From: Gammaproteobacteria bacterium
Lineage (GTDB): Bacteria; Pseudomonadota; Gammaproteobacteria; Enterobacterales; Kangiellaceae
Assembly (NCBI GenBank): GCA_013372875.1
Contig: JABXIW010000476.1
Span: forward strand, 1-38,229
DNA length: 38,229 nt
Direction of reading: 5' to 3'
In this document: one piece after another, positions 27,011-34,599 of the stretch
How positions within the stretch are numbered: the stretch's first letter is position 1
How the letters are laid out: every line of letters begins with the position of its first letter
The notes under the pieces: model-generated
What the model saw: the letters and a program-made list of their open reading frames with translations, nothing else
Databases searched by the model: none
What the model was told of the DNA's origin: nothing
Translations under genes and position numbers: made by a program

Positions 27011-27712
27011 GTGAAAAAAATTCTTATTTATATCGCCATGCAATCGGAAGCTCAGCTTATTATTGATGGTTTAGGTTTAACTGAAAACTCCTTGCTACCT
27101 AAAGCATTGCCCATGAAAACCTTTGCTGGCCACAATGAAAACCATGAATATTTAATTGTTACTGGCGGTAAAAGTGAGCTGTACGGGGTGGATAATGTAG
27201 GCACCGAACCAGCAGCAGTTGGCTTACAATCCGCGCTTAATCTATTTGATGCTGATTTAGTCATTAATGCTGGTACCGCTGGCGGCTGGCAGTCTAAAGG
27301 TGCGCAAATTGCCGATGTGTATTTGGGCAAAAGTCCGATTCGTTACCATGACCATCGAATCCCCATTCCAACTTTTGAAGCCTACGGTAAAGGTTCTTAC
27401 CCCTGTATCGACACCACTAAGCTGGCGGAAAAGTTGAATTTAAAACAAGGCTTTATCAGCACCAGTAATTCGCTGGACTTTAATGATGATTGCGATCGTT
27501 TAATGCAGGAGAACCAAGCCGACTGTAAAGAAATGGAATGCGCAGCCTTGGCTTGGATTTGTCATTTGTATAAAAAACCTTTCCTACCCATCAAAGCCAT
27601 TACCGACTTTGTGGATCATGAGCATCCTACTGCCGAGCAATTTCAAGCCAATCTCGCGAAAACTTGTGAGGCACTTAAAGCAGCTGTAATTAGCGTCTTA
27701 AAAGAGGTTTAG
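27011..27712 (+). CDS. Phosphorylase-superfamily nucleosidase (MTA/SAH nucleosidase-like)
   Basis: A 233-residue nucleosidase of the PNP/UDP superfamily. Seen: first strand KKILIYIAMQSEAQLII, glycine-rich VTGGKSELYGVDNVGTEPAA, INAGTAGGWQSKGAQIADVYLG, and the ribose/base-binding KEMECAALAWICHLYKKP with the conserved Met-Glu and the catalytic Asp in ITDFVDH. It probably hydrolyses methylthioadenosine or a related nucleoside to free adenine. I choose GTG at 27011 because a TATAAT lies over the earlier in-frame starts and because MKKILIYIA matches family N-termini. It differs enough from classical MtnN that I leave the symbol blank. Confidence 0.82.
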   Translation: MKKILIYIAMQSEAQLIIDGLGLTENSLLPKALPMKTFAGHNENHEYLIVTGGKSELYGVDNVGTEPAAVGLQSALNLFDADLVINAGTAGGWQSKGAQIADVYLGKSPIRYHDHRIPIPTFEAYGKGSYPCIDTTKLAEKLNLKQGFISTSNSLDFNDDCDRLMQENQADCKEMECAALAWICHLYKKPFLPIKAITDFVDHEHPTAEQFQANLAKTCEALKAAVISVLKEV

Positions 27713-27794
27713 TTTTTAATGGCGTGCTTTTAATGGGGTGCTTTTAATGGGGTGCTTTTAATGGGGTGCTTTTAATGGGGTGCTTTTAATGGGG
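27711..27794 (+). repeat. Tandem 14-bp repeat, five full copies plus one degenerate
   Basis: The unit TGCTTTTAATGGGG is repeated perfectly five times at 27725-27794 and preceded by a copy with 11 of 14 matches at 27711-27724, which overlaps the nucleosidase stop codon. The last unit runs directly into the inverted repeat that follows. Units adjoin with no spacers, so it is not a CRISPR array. Confidence 0.95.
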
Positions 27795-27843
27795 TCGGAG
27801 TCATTTAAGAATAATAATCGCTATAATTTGTCTCTGACCCATT
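27788..27843. repeat. REP-like imperfect inverted repeat
   Basis: The left arm begins AATGGGGTCGGAGTCA (27788) and the right arm, read on the minus strand from 27843, begins AATGGGTCAGAGACA. They could form a long imperfect hairpin across a short AT-rich centre. The AATGGGGTCxGAGTCA arm resembles repeats that flank REP-associated tyrosine transposases in gammaproteobacteria. No transposase gene is present here. Confidence 0.65.
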
Positions 27844-27846
27844 TTA

Positions 27847-28101
27847 TCAAGAATTAGTTAATTTACTCTTTTCAATTGCTAATTTGATTGCTCTATAAAT
27901 ACACCATAAGACAATCGGAATGCTTACTCCGAGCATTCCGTTAACTATTGAATCGTTTTCTAAAAATTTAAATATGAGTTCTTTTTCATTTGAAAATTTT
28001 GCATAAAACGCTAGTCCTATCATTATCATAGGTATCGCATCAATCATCCCCAATTTTGTAAACTCTTTCTCTATTTCTTTAATTCGTTGTTCTTTATCCA
28101 T
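27847..28101 (-). CDS. Small membrane protein, orphan
   Basis: I do not recognise this 84-residue protein. It has a charged N-terminus (MDKEQRIKEIEKEF), a helix (MIDAIPMIMIGLAFYA), a short polar loop with NEKELIFKFLENDS, and a second helix (MLGVSIPIVLWCIYRAI) ending in a basic tail. The coding strand is AT-rich relative to its neighbours. It abuts the REP-like repeat at its 3' end. It may be a genuine accessory gene or a recent arrival; moderate confidence that it is translated. Confidence 0.5.
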   Translation of the reverse strand: MDKEQRIKEIEKEFTKLGMIDAIPMIMIGLAFYAKFSNEKELIFKFLENDSIVNGMLGVSIPIVLWCIYRAIKLAIEKSKLTNS

Positions 28102-28166
28102 AATTTCACTTCTATAAATAACTTCATTTCATTATAAAATGCTACGACAATAACAAACCTAAATGG

Positions 28167-28694
28167 CTAGCCCCACATCCTCGGCAATACATTTTTATCC
28201 TTCGAACGCTTATGCCATAAGACCATGATGATATGGCCAATGATCAAGGCTAATAAAACCCAGCCTAGCTCGCTATGCCAGTTCTTGCCTAAATCCAGCA
28301 TCCATTTGATTTTTTCGCCTTCAAAACCTGCAAACACAGGAATGCCAAAAACCTCGAAGCTGCGGCCAGAGCCGTATTGTCGGATCAAGGCAATCATTGG
28401 TACTGCAAGCAATAATAAGTACAAACCGATATGACCAATTTTCACGAACAAACTGATAGATGATGGGCGCTTTGTCAAATGAGCTAATGCCCATATCATG
28501 CGGATCGCAATTAACACCAGTAATAAGACACCGAGCGGCTTATGAGTTGGCCAGAAAAAAGCTTCTATCGCAGTATCTTCAAGAAAGTAGTGAGAGCCGG
28601 CACTTAAAAATTGCCATAGGACTAATAAGGCCATTGACCAATGTAAAACTCTACTGATGGTTCCGTATCTTTCTTGATTATCTTTTATCGTCAT
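28167..28694 (-). CDS. Cytochrome b561 family protein
   Basis: A 175-residue four-helix inner-membrane dihaem cytochrome that passes electrons between quinols and a partner. Haem-ligand histidines appear in RVLHWSMALL, THKPLGVLLL, and the last helix region WHSELGWVLLALIIGHIIMVLWH; LIAIRMIWAL is also typical. The start is ATG at 28694 (a TTG at 28700 in frame is rejected), with GGGG upstream. It resembles YodB/CybB-type proteins; its partner is unknown. Confidence 0.9.
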   Translation of the reverse strand: MTIKDNQERYGTISRVLHWSMALLVLWQFLSAGSHYFLEDTAIEAFFWPTHKPLGVLLLVLIAIRMIWALAHLTKRPSSISLFVKIGHIGLYLLLLAVPMIALIRQYGSGRSFEVFGIPVFAGFEGEKIKWMLDLGKNWHSELGWVLLALIIGHIIMVLWHKRSKDKNVLPRMWG

Positions 28695-28845
28695 TTTCAA
28701 ACCCCATTTGATCCTTGTTCTAATACTTATATTTCTTCCTTGTTATATGGATTAACAATTTCTGTGTCAAGCCTGCGAAAACCTTATCTATGGCGGATCT
28801 CCTACAAACAATACTGATGATCGATATAGTCCCGCCCACGAAACC

Positions 28846-28867
28846 CGTTTAGACTAAACGCTATACA
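28846..28867 (+). promoter_or_regulatory. Palindrome and -10 candidate before yifB
   Basis: CGTTTAG-A-CTAAACG at 28846-28860 is a perfect 7-bp inverted repeat around one base. CTATACA follows at once (28861-28867), giving TATACA as a -10. A protein bound to the palindrome would block the promoter. No regulator is identified. Confidence 0.4.
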
Positions 28868-28887
28868 AGGATTGTATTGAGTCATTC

Positions 28888-30408
28888 ATGTCATTAGCTA
28901 TTGTTTATTCACGCGCAGGGATTGGGATTGAAGCGCCCTTAGTCACGGTTGAAGTTCATTTATCCAATGGCTTGCCGTCGCTATCTATTGTCGGCTTGCC
29001 AGAAGCAGCGGTTAAAGAATCTAAAGATCGAGTGCGCTCGGCGATCATCAATTCCAATTTCGATTTCCCCGCCAGAAGAATCACTATTAATCTGGCACCC
29101 GCGGATTTGCCCAAAGAAGGTGGTCGTTTTGATTTACCCATTGCCTTGGGGATCTTAGCCGCTTCAGGGCAGGTTAATAGCGATTTTCTTAATCGCTACG
29201 AATTTGTAGGTGAATTAGCCTTAACCGGCGAACTTAGATCAATCAAAGGCATTTTGCCGATTAGTTTAGCTTGCCAAGAAGCGAAGCGAACTTTGATCGT
29301 TCCTGCCAGCAATGCAGAAGAAGCGGGTTTAATCCCTAAAGCCAGTGCCAAACAGGCCAATCATTTATTGCAGGTGTGCGAACTATTGAATCAACAAGCC
29401 GAGCTAGCTTCATGCCCACCACCCTCACATTTAAGCGGCCATCATTATTCTGTGGATATTGCCGATGTCATAGCACAAGACGCTGCCAAACGAGCTTTAC
29501 TAATTGCTGCCAGTGGCCACCATCATCTAGTTTTCGTCGGTCCGCCAGGCACGGGAAAAAGTATGTTGGCACATCGATTGCCGACAATCTTATCGCCAAT
29601 GAATGAACAAGAAGCCAAAGAGTCTGCAGCAATTTATTCGGTCAGCCACTTCGGTTTTGATGCACGTAGTTTTTTCCAAAGAAAAATTCGTACACCTCAT
29701 CATTCATGCTCTGCGCCTGCCTTAATCGGTGGTGGCAGTCATCCCAAGCCAGGTGAGATCTCATTAAGTCACCGTGGAGTTTTGTTTCTCGACGAGTTTA
29801 CTGAGTTTGATCGGTTTGTTTTGGATAATTTACGCGAACCAATGGAGTCTGGCAAAGTCACAATATCGCGCGCCGCGTCGCAGATGGAATACCCAGCACA
29901 ATTTTTGCTGGTCGCTGCTATGAACCCCTGTCCTTGTGGACATTTTGGCAATCCTAAGTCGCATTGCCGCTGCACCCCGGATCAGATCCGACGTTACTTG
30001 GGAAAAATTTCTGGTCCTTTGTTAGATCGGATTGATTTGCAAGTAGAAGTACCGCTGCTAACGGAAGAGCAATTAACTCAAGGCAATCCCGCTAATAGTC
30101 CAACTAGTCAGGATTTTCAGCAGCAGGTATTAGACTGCCAGCTATTACAGCAAGATCGACAAAATAAACTGAATGCTGAGTTAGCTGCTAATGAGCTGGA
30201 ACAGTTTGCTAATCTGTCTAAGGATGCGCAAGAATTAATGAGCCTATCGCTAAAGCAATTAAACTTATCAGCACGTTCTTATCATCGAATTATCAAAGTT
30301 GCGCGAACCATTGCGGACTTAGCACGATCTGCCAACATAGAGCCACAACATATTAGTGAAACCTTAGGCTATCGAAAATTGGAGCGTTATCTAGCTCAAT
30401 TGCCCTAA
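28888..30408 (+). CDS. comM: YifB/ComM family AAA+ Mg-chelatase-like ATPase
   Basis: A 506-residue protein of the YifB/ComM family; ComM is a hexameric branch-migration helicase that aids integration of transformed DNA. Seen: the Lon-protease-like N-terminal part (VEVHLSNGLPSLSIVGLPEAAVKESKDRVRSAI), Walker A VGPPGTGKSML (about residue 218), Walker B GVLFLDEFTEF (about 299), the insert AAMNPCPCGHFG...CRCTPDQI with paired cysteines, and LLDRIDLQVEVP. Length matches E. coli YifB. The ATG at 28888 fits MSLAIVYSRA. Confidence 0.95.
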   Translation: MSLAIVYSRAGIGIEAPLVTVEVHLSNGLPSLSIVGLPEAAVKESKDRVRSAIINSNFDFPARRITINLAPADLPKEGGRFDLPIALGILAASGQVNSDFLNRYEFVGELALTGELRSIKGILPISLACQEAKRTLIVPASNAEEAGLIPKASAKQANHLLQVCELLNQQAELASCPPPSHLSGHHYSVDIADVIAQDAAKRALLIAASGHHHLVFVGPPGTGKSMLAHRLPTILSPMNEQEAKESAAIYSVSHFGFDARSFFQRKIRTPHHSCSAPALIGGGSHPKPGEISLSHRGVLFLDEFTEFDRFVLDNLREPMESGKVTISRAASQMEYPAQFLLVAAMNPCPCGHFGNPKSHCRCTPDQIRRYLGKISGPLLDRIDLQVEVPLLTEEQLTQGNPANSPTSQDFQQQVLDCQLLQQDRQNKLNAELAANELEQFANLSKDAQELMSLSLKQLNLSARSYHRIIKVARTIADLARSANIEPQHISETLGYRKLERYLAQLP

Positions 30409-30412
30409 ATAA

Positions 30413-30913
30413 TTAATCAGTAGATAGTTCTATCACCACTGAAGAATCTTTTGATTGCGTTACTAAATAAAGAACGCCGTATTCTGACTCATTCATGGGC
30501 TCAATCTCAGTTTCACCTAACCAAGTAGTTAATTGTGGGGTGGTATTGCTATGACCTACAATTACAAAGCTGCCTGACAGGGCTTTAAGGCTTTGAGCAA
30601 ATTCTTTTAATTTTCGAGGATCATAAATTTCGACTTTGAGATCCTTTACTTCAGCCAAAGGCTTAGCTGTCAATAAGGTCCGTTGGTAGTTAGTCGAATA
30701 GATTTTATCGATTTTGGTATTTTTTAATAATTGCGCAATGCGCTCAGCACGCTCTATCCCCGCATCGGTTAGTTTTGGGTCTGAACCAGCATTAGCCTGC
30801 TTTTCAGCATGACGAAACAAAAAAAACTGGTTTTGACTAAAAGCCTCGACACTAGTCACTGTCAAAATCAATGCCAAAACAAGTTTGCTGCAGAAAAAAA
30901 TCAAGTTTTTCAT
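30413..30913 (-). CDS. Secreted histidine-phosphatase family protein
   Basis: A 166-residue phosphoglycerate-mutase-like phosphatase with a signal peptide (CSKLVLALILTVTSVEAFS). The catalytic motif is FLFRHAEKQ, with KLTDAGIERAERIAQLL, YSTNYQRTLLTAKPLA and VIVGHSN carrying the second His. The usual RHG is RHA here, as in some SixA-like and extracellular members. Probably a periplasmic phosphatase, substrate unknown. The frame reaches 31042, but the signal peptide fixes the start at 30913. It is convergent with comM, 4 bases between the stops. Confidence 0.85.
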   Translation of the reverse strand: MKNLIFFCSKLVLALILTVTSVEAFSQNQFFLFRHAEKQANAGSDPKLTDAGIERAERIAQLLKNTKIDKIYSTNYQRTLLTAKPLAEVKDLKVEIYDPRKLKEFAQSLKALSGSFVIVGHSNTTPQLTTWLGETEIEPMNESEYGVLYLVTQSKDSSVVIELSTD

Positions 30914-31026
30914 AGAGATAACCACAATCACAAATTCTAATCTTGAGCTTAGTATAACGGCTAAAGGAGAAGAAGTGCTGCGTGAGACATAATTTCTAAC
31001 AAATTCGCTTGTAAAATAGGCACAGT

Positions 31027-31054
31027 TTGTTACATTAGCCAAACCTAATATAAA
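31027..31054 (+). promoter_or_regulatory. Promoter and operator of the aminotransferase-ArsR-rhodanese operon
   Basis: TTGTTA (31027-31032) and TATAAA (31049-31054) are separated by 16 bases. An inverted repeat TACATTAG-N6-CTAATATA at 31031-31052 fills the spacer and overlaps both hexamers. Almost the same repeat occurs at 37914-37935. The ArsR-family protein of this operon is the obvious candidate to bind it. Confidence 0.75.
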
Positions 31055-31065
31055 GAAGTTCCAAG

Positions 31066-32535
31066 ATGAGTTTAGAGCAATATTTCCAACCTTTCCGCGA
31101 CAACATCATTGGTCATAACCACCATTATCCGGAAGCCAATTACCAGCCCATTATTTATGCCGACTGGATTGCTAGCGGCCGCTTATATGCGCCCATTGAG
31201 GATTACATTGCCAAAACCCTTGGACCCTATGTTGCCAATACGCATACTGAAACCACTCTGACCGGCACAACCATGACTAACGCCTATCATGAGGCGCAAA
31301 AAATTATCAAGCAGCATGTTAATGCCAATCAAGATGACGTTTTAATCGCTGCTGGTTCGGGCATGACTTTAGTTATTAACAAATTCCAAAGAATGCTAGG
31401 TTTGCGCATCCCTGAAAAATGGCGAGAACGGGTAACCATCGCTGAACATGAAAAGCCATTAGTCTTGATCACTCATATGGAACATCACTCGAATCAAACT
31501 ACTTGGCACGAGTGTGAAGTAACTGTTGAGATTATCAAAGCCAATGATCAGGGCTGCCCCGATTTGGATCATATGCAGCAGCTTTTGGAGCAATACAAAG
31601 ATCGGCCGATTAAAATTGGTTCTTTTTCTGCATGCAGCAATGTTACCGGCATTAAAACGCCTTACTACAAAATGGCGGAGATCATGCATCAGCATGACGG
31701 CCTTTGTTTTGTAGATTTTGCCGCATCGGCACCTTACGTCGACATTGATATGCATCCTGAAAACCCGGCACAAAAGTTGGATGCCATTTTTATTTCACCG
31801 CATAAATTCTTAGGTGGACCTGGTTCAAGCGGCATTCTAGTGTTCGACAAGCACCTTTATGATTGCAAAGTGCCTGATCAGCCAGGTGGTGGAACTGTTT
31901 CTTGGACCAACCCCTGGGGCGAGCATCGTTTCTTTGATGATATTGAAGCTCGTGAAGATGGCGGCACCCCAGCCTTTTTACAGACTATTCGTGCAGCCCT
32001 AGCCTTTAAAGTAAAAGAAGCCATGGGCACGGATAAGATTGTAGCTCGAGAAAAAGAGTTGTGTGATTATTTAATGTCCGAGCTTTCGCAGATCCCAAAT
32101 CTTAATATTTTGGAAGCCGATAAAACCGACCGCTTGTGCGTAGTCTCTTTTTATGTCTTGGGCTTGCATCACAATCTAATCGTGCGTCTGCTCAACGATC
32201 GTTTTGGGGTACAAACTCGTGGCGGTTGTTCATGCGCCGGTACTTATGGCCATATTTTGTTGGATGTGGATCAAGTAACCAGTTTGGAAATTACCAAGCG
32301 CATCGACCAAGGCGACTTGACCGACAAACCCGGCTGGGTTCGCATTTCCATGCACCCAACTAGCACTGACGAAGATGCACGCAAGGTGATCGAAGCGGTA
32401 AAGGCGGTGGTAGCTAATGCTGCTGAGTGGGCAAAAGATTACCAGTTTGATCCTTGTTGTGGCGAATTTAAACCCAATACTAGTAACAACTACAAATCGC
32501 TAGCCGAATTTGATGTTTTTATTGAGAATCAATAA
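31066..32535 (+). CDS. Class V aminotransferase / cysteine desulfurase-like PLP enzyme
   Basis: A 489-residue fold-type I PLP protein. Seen: YADWIASGRLYAPIEDYI, AGSGMTLVINK, THMEHHSNQTTWHE (cofactor-stacking His), CFVDFAASAPYVDID, PLP lysine in ISPHKFLGGPGSSG (Lys 247) and a Cys-rich loop TRGGCSCAGTYGH (Cys 388 and 390). The loop resembles, but is not the same as, the SufS sulfur-accepting loop. It is about 80 residues longer than SufS/CsdA. The context (ArsR regulator, rhodanese) suggests work on a sulfur compound, perhaps release or transfer of sulfane sulfur. The precise reaction is unknown. Confidence 0.85.
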   Translation: MSLEQYFQPFRDNIIGHNHHYPEANYQPIIYADWIASGRLYAPIEDYIAKTLGPYVANTHTETTLTGTTMTNAYHEAQKIIKQHVNANQDDVLIAAGSGMTLVINKFQRMLGLRIPEKWRERVTIAEHEKPLVLITHMEHHSNQTTWHECEVTVEIIKANDQGCPDLDHMQQLLEQYKDRPIKIGSFSACSNVTGIKTPYYKMAEIMHQHDGLCFVDFAASAPYVDIDMHPENPAQKLDAIFISPHKFLGGPGSSGILVFDKHLYDCKVPDQPGGGTVSWTNPWGEHRFFDDIEAREDGGTPAFLQTIRAALAFKVKEAMGTDKIVAREKELCDYLMSELSQIPNLNILEADKTDRLCVVSFYVLGLHHNLIVRLLNDRFGVQTRGGCSCAGTYGHILLDVDQVTSLEITKRIDQGDLTDKPGWVRISMHPTSTDEDARKVIEAVKAVVANAAEWAKDYQFDPCCGEFKPNTSNNYKSLAEFDVFIENQ

Positions 32536-32568
32536 GCTAGCCAAACCGAATATTTGAGGAAATCAGAC

Positions 32569-32904
32569 GTGACCAGTATGACCACAGAATTAGGCATTAC
32601 TCATGAAATGATGGATAACTCAGCGCAGGCTGCTAGCCTGCTGAAAATCTTATCCAATGAGCAACGCCTTTTAATCTTGTGCATTTTACACGACAAAGAG
32701 TTATCAGTTGGTCAACTCAACGAAGTGCTTCCCAACTTGAGTCAATCGGCCTTGTCGCAACACTTATCCTTACTACGTAAAGAAAATTTAGTAGCCACTC
32801 GCCGTGACTCACAAACCATTTATTATAAATTAGCATCAAGTGAAGCGGCGCGCGTGATCCACCTTATGCACGAACTATTTTGCTCGGAGGCCTGTCAACA
32901 ATGA
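32569..32904 (+). CDS. ArsR-family regulator, BigR/YgaV/SqrR-like persulfide sensor candidate
   Basis: A 111-residue winged-helix repressor. Seen: LLKILSNEQRLLILCIL (Cys 38), recognition region NLSQSALSQHLSLLRKENLV, the wing TRRDSQTIYYKL, and a C-terminal helix HLMHELFCSEACQQ (Cys 105 and 109). BigR and SqrR sense persulfide through two Cys about 66 residues apart in these same positions; here Cys 38 and 105 are 67 apart. No metal motif of ArsR/SmtB (CVC or similar) is present. Start: GTG at 32569, with GAGGA 8 bases upstream; ATG at 32578 is too far from it. It overlaps the rhodanese start (ATGA). Confidence 0.85.
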   Translation: MTSMTTELGITHEMMDNSAQAASLLKILSNEQRLLILCILHDKELSVGQLNEVLPNLSQSALSQHLSLLRKENLVATRRDSQTIYYKLASSEAARVIHLMHELFCSEACQQ

Positions 32905-33284
32905 AACCTTGTATCGCAAACTATATCGGCAATATTAAAAGCCAAATTACCGAAGTCACAATTGACGATTTGAAAAATGCTATCACTAATGGCGAGCTTG
33001 CCTTTGACGTGCGCGAACCACAAGAACACGCACAAGGTGTCATTGCTGGTGCTATTGCCATTCCTCGCGGCGTATTGGAGTTTAATCTTTTTAACTTACC
33101 GATGCTGAAAGATTTACCTGAAGAAGAAGCGCTAGCAAAGCCAATTTATATTTACTGTGCTTCTGGTGGGCGCTCAGCTTGTACCGCGCATAGCTTGCAG
33201 CAAATTGGTTTTAGCAACGTCTATTCGGTCGCTGGCGGCATTAAGGCTTGGACTGAAGCTGGTGGGCAAATGATTAAGCCCTAA
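32901..33284 (+). CDS. Rhodanese-domain sulfurtransferase
   Basis: A 127-residue single rhodanese: EVTIDDLKNAI, LAFDVREPQEHAQGVIAGAIAIPRG and active loop IYIYCASGGRSACTA (Cys 86), with VYSVAGGIKAWTEAG at the end. The ATG at 32901 overlaps the stop of the ArsR gene (ATGA) and has GGAGG 10 bases upstream. Together with the ArsR gene and the aminotransferase it suggests handling of persulfide or thiosulfate. It is the third rhodanese gene in the window and is not closely similar to the other two. Confidence 0.92.
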   Translation: MKPCIANYIGNIKSQITEVTIDDLKNAITNGELAFDVREPQEHAQGVIAGAIAIPRGVLEFNLFNLPMLKDLPEEEALAKPIYIYCASGGRSACTAHSLQQIGFSNVYSVAGGIKAWTEAGGQMIKP

Positions 33285-33300
33285 ATTGTATTTAAATAAA

Positions 33301-33323
33301 AAGCCGCTGTAAGCGGCTTTTTT
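33301..33323. terminator. Bidirectional rho-independent terminator
   Basis: AAGCCGCT-GTA-AGCGGCTT (33301-33319) is followed by T on the plus strand and by T on the minus strand past the A-rich 5' side. It sits between the convergent stops at 33284 and 33328 and can end both transcripts. Confidence 0.92.
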
Positions 33324-33327
33324 AATC

Positions 33328-34599
33328 TTAAAAATTGTACCTAATTCGAAAATAAGCATTTGATGCTTTTTTAAACTGAGCAAAAAAAGTGTTTTCTTGC
33401 TCACCATCAATTTGATTGATACCAAAGGTATAATTCCAATGATCATCTTGTCGGTAATTAATATTCCATCGTAAGAAATAATCTTTATCAGTTAACGAAT
33501 AAAAACTAAAAAGATTTAGCGTTAGCTTATCTTGCAATGCAACATAACGAATGCGGTTGGTTAACCATTCACGATTTCTTTTAGTCTCCAACTGCGGAAA
33601 CGGTGAGTTATTAATTAACTCGGCATAATCATCAAGCCGCTCAAGATAATATTGAAAACCTACGGTTACTTTTGGTAACCACTCAGATTCATAACCAATC
33701 AATAATTTGCTTAACGCATTATTGATCAAAGGATTTGTCCCTTGGGGATCATCAAGCGCATTTTCATGCACTGCTTCTAAATTAAAAATCCCCGAACCTA
33801 ATGCTCCACGAATACTCGCACCTAACAAATTTCTTTTATGAAAAGTCGGTTGCAAGTTTGCGGTTAATCCAAGTGGTCTTTTATCAAAGCCTTTATAGCC
33901 ATATAGAGCATACTCAATTCCATCAATATTTTTATAGAGCCGCAAAGCATACTCTGCGCCACTCGGTTCTTGCTCATTAATGACATCCGAACCGCCTACG
34001 TTTTGATCTATGAGCGGCGAATAAAAACTAAACCTATCACCATTGATATAATAATCAGCGGTAAATTCTGGTGCCCACACTAGATCCACGTTTAACAAAT
34101 CAAAGAAACTAGTAATTCTTACAGCATTAGCTGGAGCTTTGACATAGTTATCATCGCGACCGTTAAAATAATCATTCCAGCCTTTAGGGAATTGGTCGTT
34201 TAAAAATAATAAGTCGCCTGTACCCCAAGTTGAAACTTGTCGCCCAATCCTAAAATCAGTATTGCCAAAAGCACTAAAGCTGATACTAAGTTCCCGAGCA
34301 TCCAACTTCCACTTATTTAATACGCCGTCATACCAGGTTTCAGCTTTTATGTTAAATTCAGCTTTCCCCAGCTGCCATTCGTTTTGTAAATAGAGACGCA
34401 ATTCATTTAAGGTTTCATCTTTGGAAAATAGTGGATCATTAGAAAATCGAGTTCCATAGCCATATTCTACAAAGCCAGACCAGCTCGTTGCTTCCTCTTC
34501 CCATTCCTGATCCCACAGCTCATCTTCAGCAGCACTTAGTGCGGTAGCTGTAGTAGCTAAAATTAGAGCTATAAACTTAAACCATTTTTTGTATCGCAT
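33328..34599 (-). CDS. Outer-membrane beta-barrel protein (DUF1302-like)
   Basis: A 423-residue protein with a signal peptide (KFIALILATTATALSA) followed by an acidic DELWDQEWEEE and alternating beta strands through to a C-terminal Phe (YFRIRYNF), the signature of an outer-membrane barrel. Strand patterns such as FRIGRQVSTWGTGDLLFLND and the short turn sequences resemble DUF1302/alginate-export-like porins. It is the last gene of an RND-LolA-like-barrel trio, directly after the LolA-like gene, and would be the outer-membrane component. Substrate unknown. Confidence 0.75.
   Translation of the reverse strand: MRYKKWFKFIALILATTATALSAAEDELWDQEWEEEATSWSGFVEYGYGTRFSNDPLFSKDETLNELRLYLQNEWQLGKAEFNIKAETWYDGVLNKWKLDARELSISFSAFGNTDFRIGRQVSTWGTGDLLFLNDQFPKGWNDYFNGRDDNYVKAPANAVRITSFFDLLNVDLVWAPEFTADYYINGDRFSFYSPLIDQNVGGSDVINEQEPSGAEYALRLYKNIDGIEYALYGYKGFDKRPLGLTANLQPTFHKRNLLGASIRGALGSGIFNLEAVHENALDDPQGTNPLINNALSKLLIGYESEWLPKVTVGFQYYLERLDDYAELINNSPFPQLETKRNREWLTNRIRYVALQDKLTLNLFSFYSLTDKDYFLRWNINYRQDDHWNYTFGINQIDGEQENTFFAQFKKASNAYFRIRYNF

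Noticed and set aside
27725..27794. Possible CRISPR array
   Set aside because: Units are 14 bp, directly adjacent without spacers, and there are no cas genes.
32554..32568. TTG or ATG 32578 as ArsR start
   Set aside because: GAGGA is 8 bases from the GTG at 32569 and is too close or too far for the others.
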